Positions 1 through 8,235 of a DNA stretch of 64,000 nt are shown piece after piece (position 1 is the first letter of the stretch; each line of letters begins with the position of its first letter). The notes beneath the pieces were generated by a model. It searched no databases and was not told the DNA's origin. It was given only the letters and a program-made list of their open reading frames with translations. The DNA lies in the NCBI RefSeq assembly GCF_022668875.1, contig NZ_JAKGCR010000019.1, forward strand, positions 1 to 64,000, given 5' to 3'. The position numbers and the translations under genes were made by a program. The stretch comes from Domibacillus sp. PGB-M46. Lineage in GTDB: Bacteria > Bacillota > Bacilli > Bacillales > Domibacillaceae.

Positions 1-75
1 GTCACTTGGATGGATTTTAAACCGAAAGGCTTTAAAATGAAGGTTCTTTGTTTCATCTGTTTTGGTTTTCATCAT
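1..75 (-). CDS. Partial N-terminus of an SOS-controlled, TnpB-like protein
   Basis: Only 25 codons lie in the window; the gene continues past base 1. It starts at ATG 75 (or the in-frame ATG at 72) behind a very strong GGGGTGGGGG ribosome-binding site. Residues 15-23 (KAFRFKIHP) resemble the KxYKFRIYP opening of IS200/IS605 TnpB nucleases, and IS200/IS605-type stem-loops lie just upstream. The promoter overlaps a LexA-type box. The TnpB assignment rests on about ten residues and is an inference; another SOS-induced protein is possible. Confidence 0.4.
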   Translation of the reverse strand, partial: MMKTKTDETKNLHFKAFRFKIHPSD

Positions 76-88
76 TTCCCCCACCCCT

Positions 89-138
89 GAACGTTTGTTC
101 TATACCTAATTATACCATTTTGGCAATAGAGCGTTCAA
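89..138 (-). promoter_or_regulatory. SigA promoter with LexA (SOS) box
   Basis: On the minus strand, -35 TTGAAC (133-138) and -10 TATAAT (109-114) are separated by 18 bp. GAACAAACGTTC at 89-100 fits the Bacillus LexA/DinR core GAAC-RNRY-GTTC and sits just downstream of the -10, about 13 bp before the first ATG. The placement suits repression of the minus-strand gene at 75. Confidence 0.6.
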
Positions 139-164
139 GGAAAAAGAATGACTGAAAGAGCAGC

Positions 165-270
165 GATTCATCCCCCACTTAGCAAGCTTGAAGTGGGGGT
201 GTTCTCGCCGAAGATGATAAACTTACAGACTTTCCGAGCGGGAAAGCCCACTTCTTAAGGGGTGGGCTGA
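165..270 (+). mobile_element. IS200/IS605-type end remnant with two stem-loops
   Basis: A perfect 9-bp stem CCCCCACTT/AAGTGGGGG (172-199) is followed by a second stem AGCCCAC/GTGGGCT (245-268). Paired hairpins of this kind flank tnpB genes of Bacillus IS200/IS605 elements, where the 3' hairpin forms the element end and part of the guide RNA. No tnpB is attached on this strand, so it is called a remnant. Confidence 0.45.
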
Positions 271-294
271 AAGTAAGATTGAACCGGGCATGTC

Positions 295-328
295 TTCGAA
301 CATATCAAAGGTTCGATTTTTTTCTTTT
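295..328 (+). terminator. Weak intrinsic terminator-like hairpin
   Basis: A 6-bp stem TCGAAC/GTTCGA (296-301 with 311-316) is followed by a T-rich run. The stem is short and no gene ends immediately upstream on this strand. Confidence 0.3.
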
Positions 329-408
329 AAACATGCTTTTGATTATCCATCAAACACCGGTTTGGTACGATGAATCCATAATCAAAATATTGAAAAGAAT
401 TCTGGGAG

Positions 409-495
409 GTGGAAAATGTCTATAAGGGCTATGAGTTTCGTTTGTATCCCACACCGGGACAGGCCGTGTTAATCAATAAAACATATCTGTTATAA
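409..495 (+). pseudogene. tnpB: tnpB 5' fragment (IS200/IS605 family)
   Basis: One reading frame encodes KGYEFRLYPTPGQAVLINKT, the characteristic TnpB N-terminus (aromatic-x-FRLYP-x-x-x-Q). A TAA follows four codons later at 493. The nearest RBS-ATG (ATG 416) is out of frame with it, which points to a one-base frameshift. Nothing downstream continues the protein, so this is a decayed stub. Confidence 0.75.
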
Positions 496-516
496 ACAAT
501 GTGCCTTGGTTTTCTA

Positions 517-696
517 TTATTTTAATCCCTGAACCATACGAAAAGCCCACTTTTTTGTGATTTTATTATGATGGAATAGATTCTTTGGTTCACTTCTTGG
601 TTTCATTGCAAATGAAACGACACAATGTAGCTGCTCCGGGTCAATAAGCCGAGATTCTCTTTTTCTTTTAATAAAGTCAAATGATAGTTTTCTCAA
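517..696 (-). CDS. Possible small basic protein, 59 aa
   Basis: This TTG-started frame is preceded by GGAGG at a suitable distance. It encodes a Lys/Arg-rich 59-residue peptide beginning RKLSFDFIKRKRESRLIDPE. I do not recognise a family. The good RBS and open frame are the only support; it lies among transposon debris and could be a fragment or chance ORF. Confidence 0.3.
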   Translation of the reverse strand: MRKLSFDFIKRKRESRLIDPEQLHCVVSFAMKPRSEPKNLFHHNKITKKWAFRMVQGLK

Positions 697-956
697 AGTT
701 GTGCCTCCATCTGATTTTCTAAAATAAAAGATTAATAATTTCCAAACAGACCTACTTTAATGATAATGCTGTAGCTTTCTTATTCCTCCATAATACAGTC
801 TTCAGTTACAAGATACCCGTGAAAAAAGTCAGATCAATATGCTTTTTGTTCGACAAATTTTGCAAATCCCTTTTTAGTTAACGATTTATGCATTCAATCT
901 ATTAATAGACAAATTTGTGTAAGGAGAATAATGAAAACATAGTAAGCGGAAGTATA

Positions 957-1000
957 CCTAACCAAAAGTGTACCTGATCAAATATATACTTTTGGTTAGG
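957..1000. repeat. 13-16 bp inverted repeat
   Basis: CCTAACCAAAAGT (957-969) is exactly complementary to ACTTTTGGTTAGG (988-1000), and pairing extends inward by several more bases. The U-run needed for an intrinsic terminator is poor. It lies in gene-free DNA between 700 and 1260 and may be a terminator or an element end. Confidence 0.5.
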
Positions 1001-1173
1001 TGCACTTTTGTTATTTTGGAGATCTACGCACGCCATATTAAAGAAAGAAGAAACTTATCATACTTAGGCAGTACACAGGCTACAGGGCAGCAAAGCTGGC
1101 TATGTTTCAGTTTATAGAAGACCGGTTTAACCGAAACTGAACCCATACATCGGCTATTGAACACCACAAGCTA

Positions 1174-1191
1174 TTGAGGCCTAGGCCTCAA
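1174..1191. repeat. 18-bp perfect palindrome
   Basis: TTGAGGCCTAGGCCTCAA is a perfect palindrome about 70 bases beyond the stop codon of the minus-strand DUF3291 gene. No T-tract follows, so it is not an ordinary terminator. Its function is unknown. Confidence 0.5.
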
Positions 1192-1263
1192 GTTCAGCTT
1201 AAGGCTTAACTGTTTTATGTCCAAATTATTAGTTCAAATTCGTTAAATAGCCTCTTCTAACTT

Positions 1264-1731
1264 CTACTTAATCAGGCACGTATCTCCTCTTTCATCAAAT
1301 GCATGCTTAAAATCAAACGCAAAAGGGGTAGGCCCATGCTGAATAAAATAGCTGTATCTCTTGAACGCCTCCTCCCACGAGACATCCTTCAGCTTTTCTG
1401 TCCACCATACTACATATGAAAGGTGTTTCTCCTGATAAGGCTCCATCCATTTGCTCCTATCTCTCAACGCGTCTCTATGCTGGCCCGAATAAGTGAAACG
1501 ATATAAGGATTGTAAGTTTTTCCATACCGTCAGTGTAACAATAGGAAAACCATCTCCCTGTAGGGCCTCTTCAGGCAACGGGATTCCATCAGATGAAAAA
1601 GCCTCCACAAGCTGCCCTGATCTAGTTGCCTGACGAAAGACTTTATTTCCAACTTCGAAAAAATCACGGGAGGAAGGGTGGTCATAAGGATGTTGCAGCC
1701 TGCCAACGGTATAGATAGAAACTAAAGCCAT
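1264..1731 (-). CDS. DUF3291 domain protein
   Basis: This 155-residue soluble protein matches the DUF3291 pattern: an N-terminal strand (ALVSIYTVGRL), the segment LTVWKNLQSLYRFTYSGQH near residues 67-85, and a W-rich segment YVVWW around residue 106. DUF3291 proteins are predicted to adopt a dimeric alpha/beta-barrel fold related to small monooxygenases; no reaction is established. The start is supported by GGGAGGG six bases upstream. It stands alone with no operon partner. Confidence 0.75.
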   Translation of the reverse strand: MALVSIYTVGRLQHPYDHPSSRDFFEVGNKVFRQATRSGQLVEAFSSDGIPLPEEALQGDGFPIVTLTVWKNLQSLYRFTYSGQHRDALRDRSKWMEPYQEKHLSYVVWWTEKLKDVSWEEAFKRYSYFIQHGPTPFAFDFKHAFDERGDTCLIK

Positions 1732-2399
1732 TAATAGCCCTCCCTATATAGTTTTTACTTATTTGTATTCCAGTAAGATGGGATCTCATAACTAATTCTT
1801 TTCAAGCAATAGTTAGGGCTATGAATAAGCAAAAGGAAGAGGACTAGCCATTTCTTTGTTAAGAGATCCTTGAAACTGGGGCGCATCAAGGAGTGGGAAG
1901 CCTATACATCCCTTTGCTTGGGTCATGTATCCTCTTAAATGAGGATCGAACTCAAAAGAATTCGTGCTAACTTGCTTCATTAACGGTATGTCTAAACTTT
2001 TTAGACAATATGATATGAGTCTGAAATCGGTAGATTAGTTAACGTTAACGATAGCCTTTCGTTTAGTCGAAAACAATTTAAAGTAATTTAAATATTCCGA
2101 ATAATGACCCCCTAAACCAGAAAATTCTCCCCTTTTGCCAAAATAAGAAGTTATGTAATATTTGTTTGTAAGCGCATTCAATAGATACCTCTAGCACTAA
2201 AAGCGTTCTTCACAAAATCTCACATTTCTTCTAGATCCTACTCTCAAATTTTATTTACTAACAGCTCCAAAGCAAAGCCTTGCTGTACTTTTTTCTTTAA
2301 GATACAACACAGTAATGTACTGTTTTGTAAATAAGCTTATTGAAAAAAAGGAGGAAAAGTAACCGTTATACACGGAAGCAATGAAAATAGGGGGAGGAA
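1732..2399. other. Intergenic region before the rhamnosidase gene
   Basis: There is no supportable gene here. It holds the cre-like site at 2166, a weak possible promoter just upstream of it (TTGCCA with TAATAT, short spacer), and a small inverted repeat ACAGTA/TACTGT near 2310. The rest appears to be decayed sequence. Confidence 0.5.
2166..2180 (+). promoter_or_regulatory. cre-like CcpA site
   Basis: TTGTAAGCGCATTCA fits the cre consensus WTGNAANCGNWNNCA at every defined position. It lies about 220 bp upstream of the rhamnosidase start, which would suit glucose repression of a polysaccharide-degrading enzyme. The distance leaves the target promoter unproven. Confidence 0.55.
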
Positions 2400-5300
2400 A
2401 TGATGAAAAGTAAAAGAGAGAAAGTTAAACTGCTGCCTGTTGTTATGTCCCTTCTTGTAGCCTCTGGCACGATGGCTAACGGTGACGCTTCGGCAAGTGC
2501 TGCTGAAACGAACAAGCCAGTATATGCAACCAATCTTGAAGTGGACAGTATGCCAACTCCACTTGGAATAGATGTGGAAAAACCCGTTTTTAGCTGGCAA
2601 ATGAATATGCCTAAGGGGAAACGCGGCTATTCACAAACCGCTTATCAAATCGTGGTAAAAGATGAAAATGGCAAGATTGTTTGGGACTCCGAAAAGGTGA
2701 AAAGTGACAGTTCCGCAGGTATTATGTATAAAGGAAAAGAATTACAGGCAACTACAAAATACAGTTGGGCTGTTACGGTATGGGATCAAAACGGAAAAGC
2801 TTCAACTGAAACATCCTGGTTTGAAACAGGGTTAATGAATCCCGATTCGGACCTTTCTGCCTGGGATGGAGCAGAATGGATTGGCGGAGACAATGACGAC
2901 CTGGTCTTGCATTCTCAATCCCTTAACGTTTTTAAAATTAATTATTCACTCCAGCTGGATCAAGCAACGAAGACCAATAAAGCTAGTTTTATTCTCGGGG
3001 CAAACGACCCGCGTTTGATGGACAAAAATAAAAACATTTATGGAATTGAAAATGGCAAGAATGAAAGCTACATGAAGTTTGAGCTGGATGTAACAAAGGT
3101 CGATGGAAGTACAAATGGGTTAGCAAAGCTAAATGTTTATCGAGCCGGTTATAAGCAAGGCGACTCATCAACCATTCCCCTTAAATCCTATAATGTACCT
3201 TTAACGCTTATTAATAATGAAAACAAATACGAAAAACATGATTTTCATCTTTGGGGGAATTCCGGGGTATTTACTGTGTATGTAGATGGGACAGGGGCTG
3301 CAAACAGAATTGCACAAAATGATAACTTGAATCCCATCGGCTCAGGGGGCAATTACATCAGCTTTCCGATGGTGGGCGATATAGGCTTCTCGGTAGAAGC
3401 CAACCAGAAAGCTTCATATAAAAATGTAGAAGTTAAAAATCACCGCGCGCCTTCAAACACATTATTTACCGAGGATTTAGCGCCGGCAGAGTACACAGGG
3501 ATTTACCGGGAGGCTGTTGCAAGTGGAAATTCCGGTCTCAGTATAGAAGATCATTCTTATGTACTTGAGGGAGATATGGATGGAGCATTCGTGGTTGCTG
3601 ATCCAAGCAGAAACTCTATGCCAATGCTTCGAACAGAATTTACTACTCAAAAGAAAAAAATTGAAAGCGCTCGCGTTTATGCAACGGCTCGCGGTATTTA
3701 TGAGCTGTACCTTAACGGAAAAAGAGTTGGTAACGATTACTTCAATCCTGGATTAACCCAATACAATAAAAACCACATGTATCAAACATATGATGTTACC
3801 GATATGCTCAAGTCAAATAAGACCAACGCGTTCGGTGCTATGTTAGGAGAAGGCTGGTGGAGCGGAGCCATCACGTTTAACACATCGAACTGGAACTTCT
3901 TTGGAGACCGCCAATCTCTGCTTGCTAAACTTGTCATCACGTACTCTGATGGAACAGAAGAGGTTATAACCACAAATCCAGATTGGAAATACAATGATGA
4001 CGGTCCAATTCAATACAGCAGCTTTTTCCAAGGGGAAGCATACGATGCTACGAAGGAATCGGAAATTCAGGGATGGACTACTTCCGAATTTAATGACGCC
4101 GATTGGGAAGAAGCAGATGCAGTACCCCTTAACAAAACAACAACCGCCGGAAATCTTGATTACAAAGATATGAAATTAACTGGTCAGGTAGGGGAAAATG
4201 CGACCGTTGTTGACACACTGACCGCGGTGGATGTGAAAGAGGTTCGCCCTGGTGTGTTTGTTTATGATATGGGACAAAACATGGTGGGCGTGCCAAAAAT
4301 CACTTTGGCAGATGGCAAAGAAGGCCAGAAAATCACGATGAGGTTCGCGGAAGTGTTATATCCGGACCTTCCGGAATCTGGCGATAACGTCGGGATGATC
4401 ATGCAGGAAAACCTGCGTGCGGCACTGGTTCAAGATACGTATACTGCTAAGGAAGGCAAACAAGTCATTGAACCCCATTTTACCTTCCACGGCTACCGTT
4501 ACGTTGAAATTACAGGAATTGATGAGGCACTGCCTTTAAAAGCTGTACAAGGAAACGTTATTAGTTCAGTAAAGGATTTAAGCTCTAGCTATGAGACTTC
4601 AAATGAGTCAGTGAATAAGCTTTGGGAAAATATCACCTGGTCCATGAGAGGAAACTTCCTTTCTATCCCCACAGACACCCCGGCGAGAAATGAACGCATG
4701 GGCTGGAATGGAGATATTTCCGTTTTCGCACGTACATCCACTTATTTAAGCGATGTGAACCAATTTATGAGACGCCATAATCTGGCGAATCGTGACATGC
4801 AAGCTGAAAGCGGGCGTTATGCAGACGTTGCCCCTGTTGGAAATGGATTTGGCGGAATTCTCTGGGGCAGTGCGGGATTAACGGTGCCTTGGGAAACGTA
4901 CCAGCAATATGGGGATCTATCCATTTTAGAAGAGCACTATGACTCCATGAAGAAATACATGAGTTACTTAGATACAAGAGTGAGTCCAACAACAGGTTTA
5001 ATAAACGAAGGCCCGCTGGGGGATTGGCTGAGCCCAGAGAACAACAAAACAGAGAACACGCTATTATGGTCTGCTTATCATGCATACGACTTAGAGATTA
5101 TGGCGAAAGCTGCGGAAGCACTGGGTCGTCAAGCTGAAGCTGACACCTACTGGGAAAAATACGAAGAACGAAAAGCACTGTTCAACACAAAATTTGTCGA
5201 TCCTGAAACGAAAAAGACGATAAAATCCACTGGTGCATTATCTGACAGTCAAGCCTCTTATGCTGTGCCGCTGGCACTTGGCATTTTCAACGAAGAGAAT

Positions 5301-6002
5301 ACGCCATATGCTGCTGCCCATTTAGCTGAAGCTGTTAAGAGAGAAAATGTGGACGATACTGGAGGAACTCGTCCGTCGTATTCACTTATGACAGGGTTTA
5401 TTGGCACTGCAGCTATTAGCAAAGCTTTATCAGACAACGGTTATAGTGACGTTGCATACCGCTTATTACAGCAAACATCATACCCGTCTTGGCTATATTC
5501 CGTTGAAAACGGAGCAACTACTATTTGGGAAAGGCTTAATTCTTATACGGTTGAAAATGGGTTTGGCGGCAACAACAGCATGAACTCCTTTAACCATTAT
5601 TCATTCGGAGCGGTTGGAGCATGGATGTACAACTATTCGTTAGGAATTGAACGGGATCCTGAATCTCCTGGATTTAAACATTTTATTCTCCAGCCGACTC
5701 CTGATCCGGATGGTGTCATGACTTGGGCGGAGGGACACTATGATTCCGTGTACGGCAGAATTAACAGCGCCTGGAGTGTTGAAGGCGATACACTTACGTA
5801 CAAAGCAACAGTTCCAGCAAATACAACAGCAACTGTTTATATTCCTACCAATGATGTAAGTTCAATTAAGGAAGGAAAAAAACCAATTCAGGAAGTGAGC
5901 GGAATCGAATTTGTTGAATCTAAAGATGGCAAGGCCGTTTATAAACTACATTCCGGCAGTTACGAGTTCACATCCAGCTTAAGCAAATCAAAAACTAAAT
6001 AA
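2400..6002 (+). CDS. Secreted alpha-L-rhamnosidase (GH78)
   Basis: This 1200-residue protein hydrolyses terminal alpha-L-rhamnose from plant glycosides or polysaccharides. A Sec signal peptide ends near residue 34 (ASASA before AET). The domains in order are: an N-terminal Ig-like domain (VDSMPTPLGIDVEKPVFSW), an inserted beta-sandwich-like region at about 150-350, the Bac_rhamnosid_N carbohydrate-binding-like domain (ARVYATARGIYELYLNGKRV, near 425), an (alpha/alpha)6 catalytic barrel, and a C-terminal beta domain (about 1090 onward). The GH78 signature is seen as DTPARNERMGWNGD with D759, E765 and D772; the likely base is E1044 in TTIWERLNS. Start: GGGGGAGG before ATG 2400, with a second ATG at 2403. 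It is monocistronic, with a strong terminator after it. Confidence 0.93.
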   Translation: MMKSKREKVKLLPVVMSLLVASGTMANGDASASAAETNKPVYATNLEVDSMPTPLGIDVEKPVFSWQMNMPKGKRGYSQTAYQIVVKDENGKIVWDSEKVKSDSSAGIMYKGKELQATTKYSWAVTVWDQNGKASTETSWFETGLMNPDSDLSAWDGAEWIGGDNDDLVLHSQSLNVFKINYSLQLDQATKTNKASFILGANDPRLMDKNKNIYGIENGKNESYMKFELDVTKVDGSTNGLAKLNVYRAGYKQGDSSTIPLKSYNVPLTLINNENKYEKHDFHLWGNSGVFTVYVDGTGAANRIAQNDNLNPIGSGGNYISFPMVGDIGFSVEANQKASYKNVEVKNHRAPSNTLFTEDLAPAEYTGIYREAVASGNSGLSIEDHSYVLEGDMDGAFVVADPSRNSMPMLRTEFTTQKKKIESARVYATARGIYELYLNGKRVGNDYFNPGLTQYNKNHMYQTYDVTDMLKSNKTNAFGAMLGEGWWSGAITFNTSNWNFFGDRQSLLAKLVITYSDGTEEVITTNPDWKYNDDGPIQYSSFFQGEAYDATKESEIQGWTTSEFNDADWEEADAVPLNKTTTAGNLDYKDMKLTGQVGENATVVDTLTAVDVKEVRPGVFVYDMGQNMVGVPKITLADGKEGQKITMRFAEVLYPDLPESGDNVGMIMQENLRAALVQDTYTAKEGKQVIEPHFTFHGYRYVEITGIDEALPLKAVQGNVISSVKDLSSSYETSNESVNKLWENITWSMRGNFLSIPTDTPARNERMGWNGDISVFARTSTYLSDVNQFMRRHNLANRDMQAESGRYADVAPVGNGFGGILWGSAGLTVPWETYQQYGDLSILEEHYDSMKKYMSYLDTRVSPTTGLINEGPLGDWLSPENNKTENTLLWSAYHAYDLEIMAKAAEALGRQAEADTYWEKYEERKALFNTKFVDPETKKTIKSTGALSDSQASYAVPLALGIFNEENTPYAAAHLAEAVKRENVDDTGGTRPSYSLMTGFIGTAAISKALSDNGYSDVAYRLLQQTSYPSWLYSVENGATTIWERLNSYTVENGFGGNNSMNSFNHYSFGAVGAWMYNYSLGIERDPESPGFKHFILQPTPDPDGVMTWAEGHYDSVYGRINSAWSVEGDTLTYKATVPANTTATVYIPTNDVSSIKEGKKPIQEVSGIEFVESKDGKAVYKLHSGSYEFTSSLSKSKTK

Positions 6003-6014
6003 AATCGCTATAAA

Positions 6015-6046
6015 GGAGAAGGCTTTTTATAGCCTTTTCCTTTTTT
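6015..6046 (+). terminator. Intrinsic terminator of the rhamnosidase gene
   Basis: A 10-bp stem GGAGAAGGCT/AGCCTTTTCC (one G-U) with a six-base loop is followed by TTTTTT, starting 12 bases after the stop codon. Confidence 0.85.
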
Positions 6047-6146
6047 AGTTTGTACAGCATTAATACAACCTTCACCAGTTTATTAAAGCAGTAGAGCGGT
6101 AAATGCCTGGAGTGAAAACCACTTGTTTCCGATTTTATCTTTCTGT

Positions 6147-6341
6147 TTACTCAGCCAAACTGTGTGAATGTAATAGAATAGTGGTCTTTATATTTTTTAC
6201 CTTAGGGTAGCGGGCTTCTTTTTTGTAGAATTTATCAAACGCTTTTCCCAGCCTGTCCAGTGTTTCCTGAGGGGACTGAGAAAGATATAGATGGTGTTTC
6301 TTAGACAGGATTAACAGGGCACTGAGATCAGATTTCGTCAT
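6147..6341 (-). pseudogene. tnpB: tnpB internal fragment
   Basis: The 64-codon frame contains LGKAFDKFYKKEARYPKVK, the conserved early TnpB segment (L-x-x-AF-x-x-F(Y/F)-K...YP-x-(F/V)K). It lacks the true N-terminus and all RuvC catalytic residues and then runs into unrelated sequence. It is one of several decayed IS200/IS605 pieces near this end of the window. Confidence 0.65.
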
Positions 6342-6432
6342 GTTTTTCTTGTTCTAATGGTATTTTTCTTTAGCCTCCTTAAGCAATTATCTTTTAAAAT
6401 AAGAAATATAGGGCTGAAAGGAGCTAATATCA

Positions 6433-7851
6433 TTGAAAGAGCAATCAAATAACCACAACCTCGCTTTAATTGATGAAAACAGCGTATTTTGGTGGAAAGC
6501 GATCGTAGAGTCAATCAATGATGGAGTTCTAGTTATTGATCATGATGGGTATGTGCGGATGATTAATCCCGAATATACACGCATTACCGGTGTTACACCT
6601 GACATCATCGGAAAACCGCTGACGGAGTATCGTCCTGGTTCCCAGCTTCCAAAGACATTAAAAGACCGCCAGTGCCGTGTGGGGGTCTACCGAAAAACAG
6701 AAGACCGGGAGTACGTAGTAGATATGGCCCCAATTATTGTTAATGAACAGGTAATTGGCGCTGTATCTGTCTGCAAAAGCTTGACGGAGGTTCATAAATT
6801 GTCACTGGAGCTCCAAAAACAAAACGAGAAAGTGCGGCAGCTCGAAAAACAGATGAATGCTCTTTACAAAGTGAAATACACTTTTGATGACATTATCGGA
6901 AAAGATGGCGGGCTGAAGGATGTTGTATACGTGGCAAAACGAGTGTCTGACTCGAACCTGCCCATTTTAATTACCGGTGAAAGCGGAACAGGAAAAGAGT
7001 TATTTGCACAGGCGATTCATCATAATAGCTTTCGAGGCAATAAACCTTTTATTCCAGTAAATTGTGCGTCTATACCACCTTCTTTGTTGGAAAGTGAGCT
7101 GTTTGGTTATGGAGAAGGGGCCTTCACAAATGCGAAAAAAGGAGGCAAAGTTGGTTTGTTTGAAATGGCGGATCAAGGTACACTCTTTTTGGATGAAATT
7201 GGTGATATGCCTTATGATCTCCAAGCCAAATTGCTCAGAGTGCTACAAGAGAGTAAGGTCCGTAGAGTAGGAGAAACAGAAGAGCGAAATATCAATGTGA
7301 GGATTATTGCAGCTACGCACCAGGATTTGCAACAGCTAGTAAATAAAAACCGATTTCGTGATGATTTATTCTATAGACTTAATGTTATATGTTTACATAT
7401 AGCGCCACTTCGGGAGCGGAGAGAAGATATCCCCGAACTTATTCATTCATTGCTTTATTCATCACGAACGCTTGCAGTTACAAACCGTTCCGCCTACACG
7501 ATTGATAAACAAACTTTAGAATTTATGCGATCATATGACTGGCCTGGCAATGTCCGAGAATTAAAAAATGTCATTGACTATGCAACGTGTATAACGGAAG
7601 GAACAGAAATTAAATTACACCATTTACCAAGTGTGATAACGAAGCATGAGATGCACCGCTTAGATTCCATGCCAAAACCGAGAGGCCAAACATTAAAAGA
7701 CATAACGGAAGAAGCAGAATTAAAATATATCAAAGAAGTCTTAGGGAAATTCGGGGATGATATGGAAGGGAGAAAAAAGGCAGCAAAATCCTTAGGGATA
7801 TCTTTGGCCACTTTATACAATAAAATGAAAAAATACCGTGTCCATCAGTAA
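6433..7851 (+). CDS. Sigma-54-dependent activator (PAS, AAA+, Fis HTH)
   Basis: This 472-residue enhancer-binding protein remodels sigma-54 RNA polymerase. A PAS sensor domain (about 20-125) is followed by a short coiled coil (LELQKQNEKVRQLEKQ), an AAA+ domain with Walker A GESGTGKE (182-189) and Walker B FLDE (to E255), then a Fis-type helix-turn-helix at about 430-470. The sigma-54-contact loop reads GAFTNA (229-234) instead of GAFTGA. The start is TTG 6433 behind AAAGGAG. The 18-bp dyads and -24/-12 promoter immediately downstream make the CitMHS-AtuA operon its obvious target. The ligand is unknown; a carboxylic acid sensed by the PAS domain is a reasonable guess. Confidence 0.93.
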   Translation: MKEQSNNHNLALIDENSVFWWKAIVESINDGVLVIDHDGYVRMINPEYTRITGVTPDIIGKPLTEYRPGSQLPKTLKDRQCRVGVYRKTEDREYVVDMAPIIVNEQVIGAVSVCKSLTEVHKLSLELQKQNEKVRQLEKQMNALYKVKYTFDDIIGKDGGLKDVVYVAKRVSDSNLPILITGESGTGKELFAQAIHHNSFRGNKPFIPVNCASIPPSLLESELFGYGEGAFTNAKKGGKVGLFEMADQGTLFLDEIGDMPYDLQAKLLRVLQESKVRRVGETEERNINVRIIAATHQDLQQLVNKNRFRDDLFYRLNVICLHIAPLRERREDIPELIHSLLYSSRTLAVTNRSAYTIDKQTLEFMRSYDWPGNVRELKNVIDYATCITEGTEIKLHHLPSVITKHEMHRLDSMPKPRGQTLKDITEEAELKYIKEVLGKFGDDMEGRKKAAKSLGISLATLYNKMKKYRVHQ

Positions 7852-7855
7852 TGAA

Positions 7856-7983
7856 TTTCTAATTTGTTAGAAAAACGTCGGTATATTTCTAATAAATTAG
7901 AAAACCTTCGAGAACGATTCATGCAGAGGCATAAAACTCTGCTATGAAAAATGAATGGCTGTTTTTTTCTAAAAATTTAGAAA
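7856..7983 (+). promoter_or_regulatory. Three 18-bp dyad activator sites (UAS)
   Basis: TTTCTAATTTGTTAGAAA (7856-7873), TTTCTAATAAATTAGAAA (7886-7903) and TTTCTAAAAATTTAGAAA (7966-7983) share the pattern TTTCTAA-N4-TTAGAAA. The first two centres are 30 bp apart and the third is 80 bp further. They lie 165-290 bp upstream of a sigma-54 promoter and just after the activator gene, as expected for its enhancer. Confidence 0.85.
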
Positions 7984-7994
7984 TTAATCCTTTC

Positions 7995-8036
7995 AAAAAA
8001 GAAAGCGCTAACAAACAAAGTGCTTTCTTTTTTATT
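7995..8036 (+). terminator. Terminator of the activator gene, with an embedded cre-like site
   Basis: The stem AAAAGAAAGC/GCTTTCTTTT (7997-8006 with 8022-8031) ends in a T-run. AGAAAGCGCTAACA at 8000-8013 matches the cre consensus TGWNANCGNTNWCA with one mismatch, so CcpA could also bind here, between enhancer and promoter. Confidence 0.7.
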
Positions 8037-8148
8037 TATCAATTGTCTCTTAATGAACACTGTACATATTGATTTGTCAGTAATCTAACAGGAAAAACGT
8101 CGCAATGAATGAGCTTTCAGCCATTAATTAAAGACAGCTTTTTCATTT

Positions 8149-8165
8149 TTGGCACGATCTTTGCA
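8149..8165 (+). promoter_or_regulatory. Sigma-54 (-24/-12) promoter
   Basis: TTGGCACGATCTTTGCA contains the -24 TGGCAC and -12 TTGCA elements with the required 5-bp spacing. It lies about 70 bp upstream of the CitMHS start, with three activator dyads upstream, and should drive the whole four-gene operon. Confidence 0.92.
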
Positions 8166-8235
8166 AAGTTAAAGTATGTAAAAGAATTTTTGGAAAAAGA
8201 AAAAAAGAACCTTTAACAAATCGAGGGGGGAGTAT

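Noticed and set aside
2989-5085. Antisense frames inside the rhamnosidase gene
   Set aside because: They are shadows of a strong GH78 coding frame, without RBS or domains.
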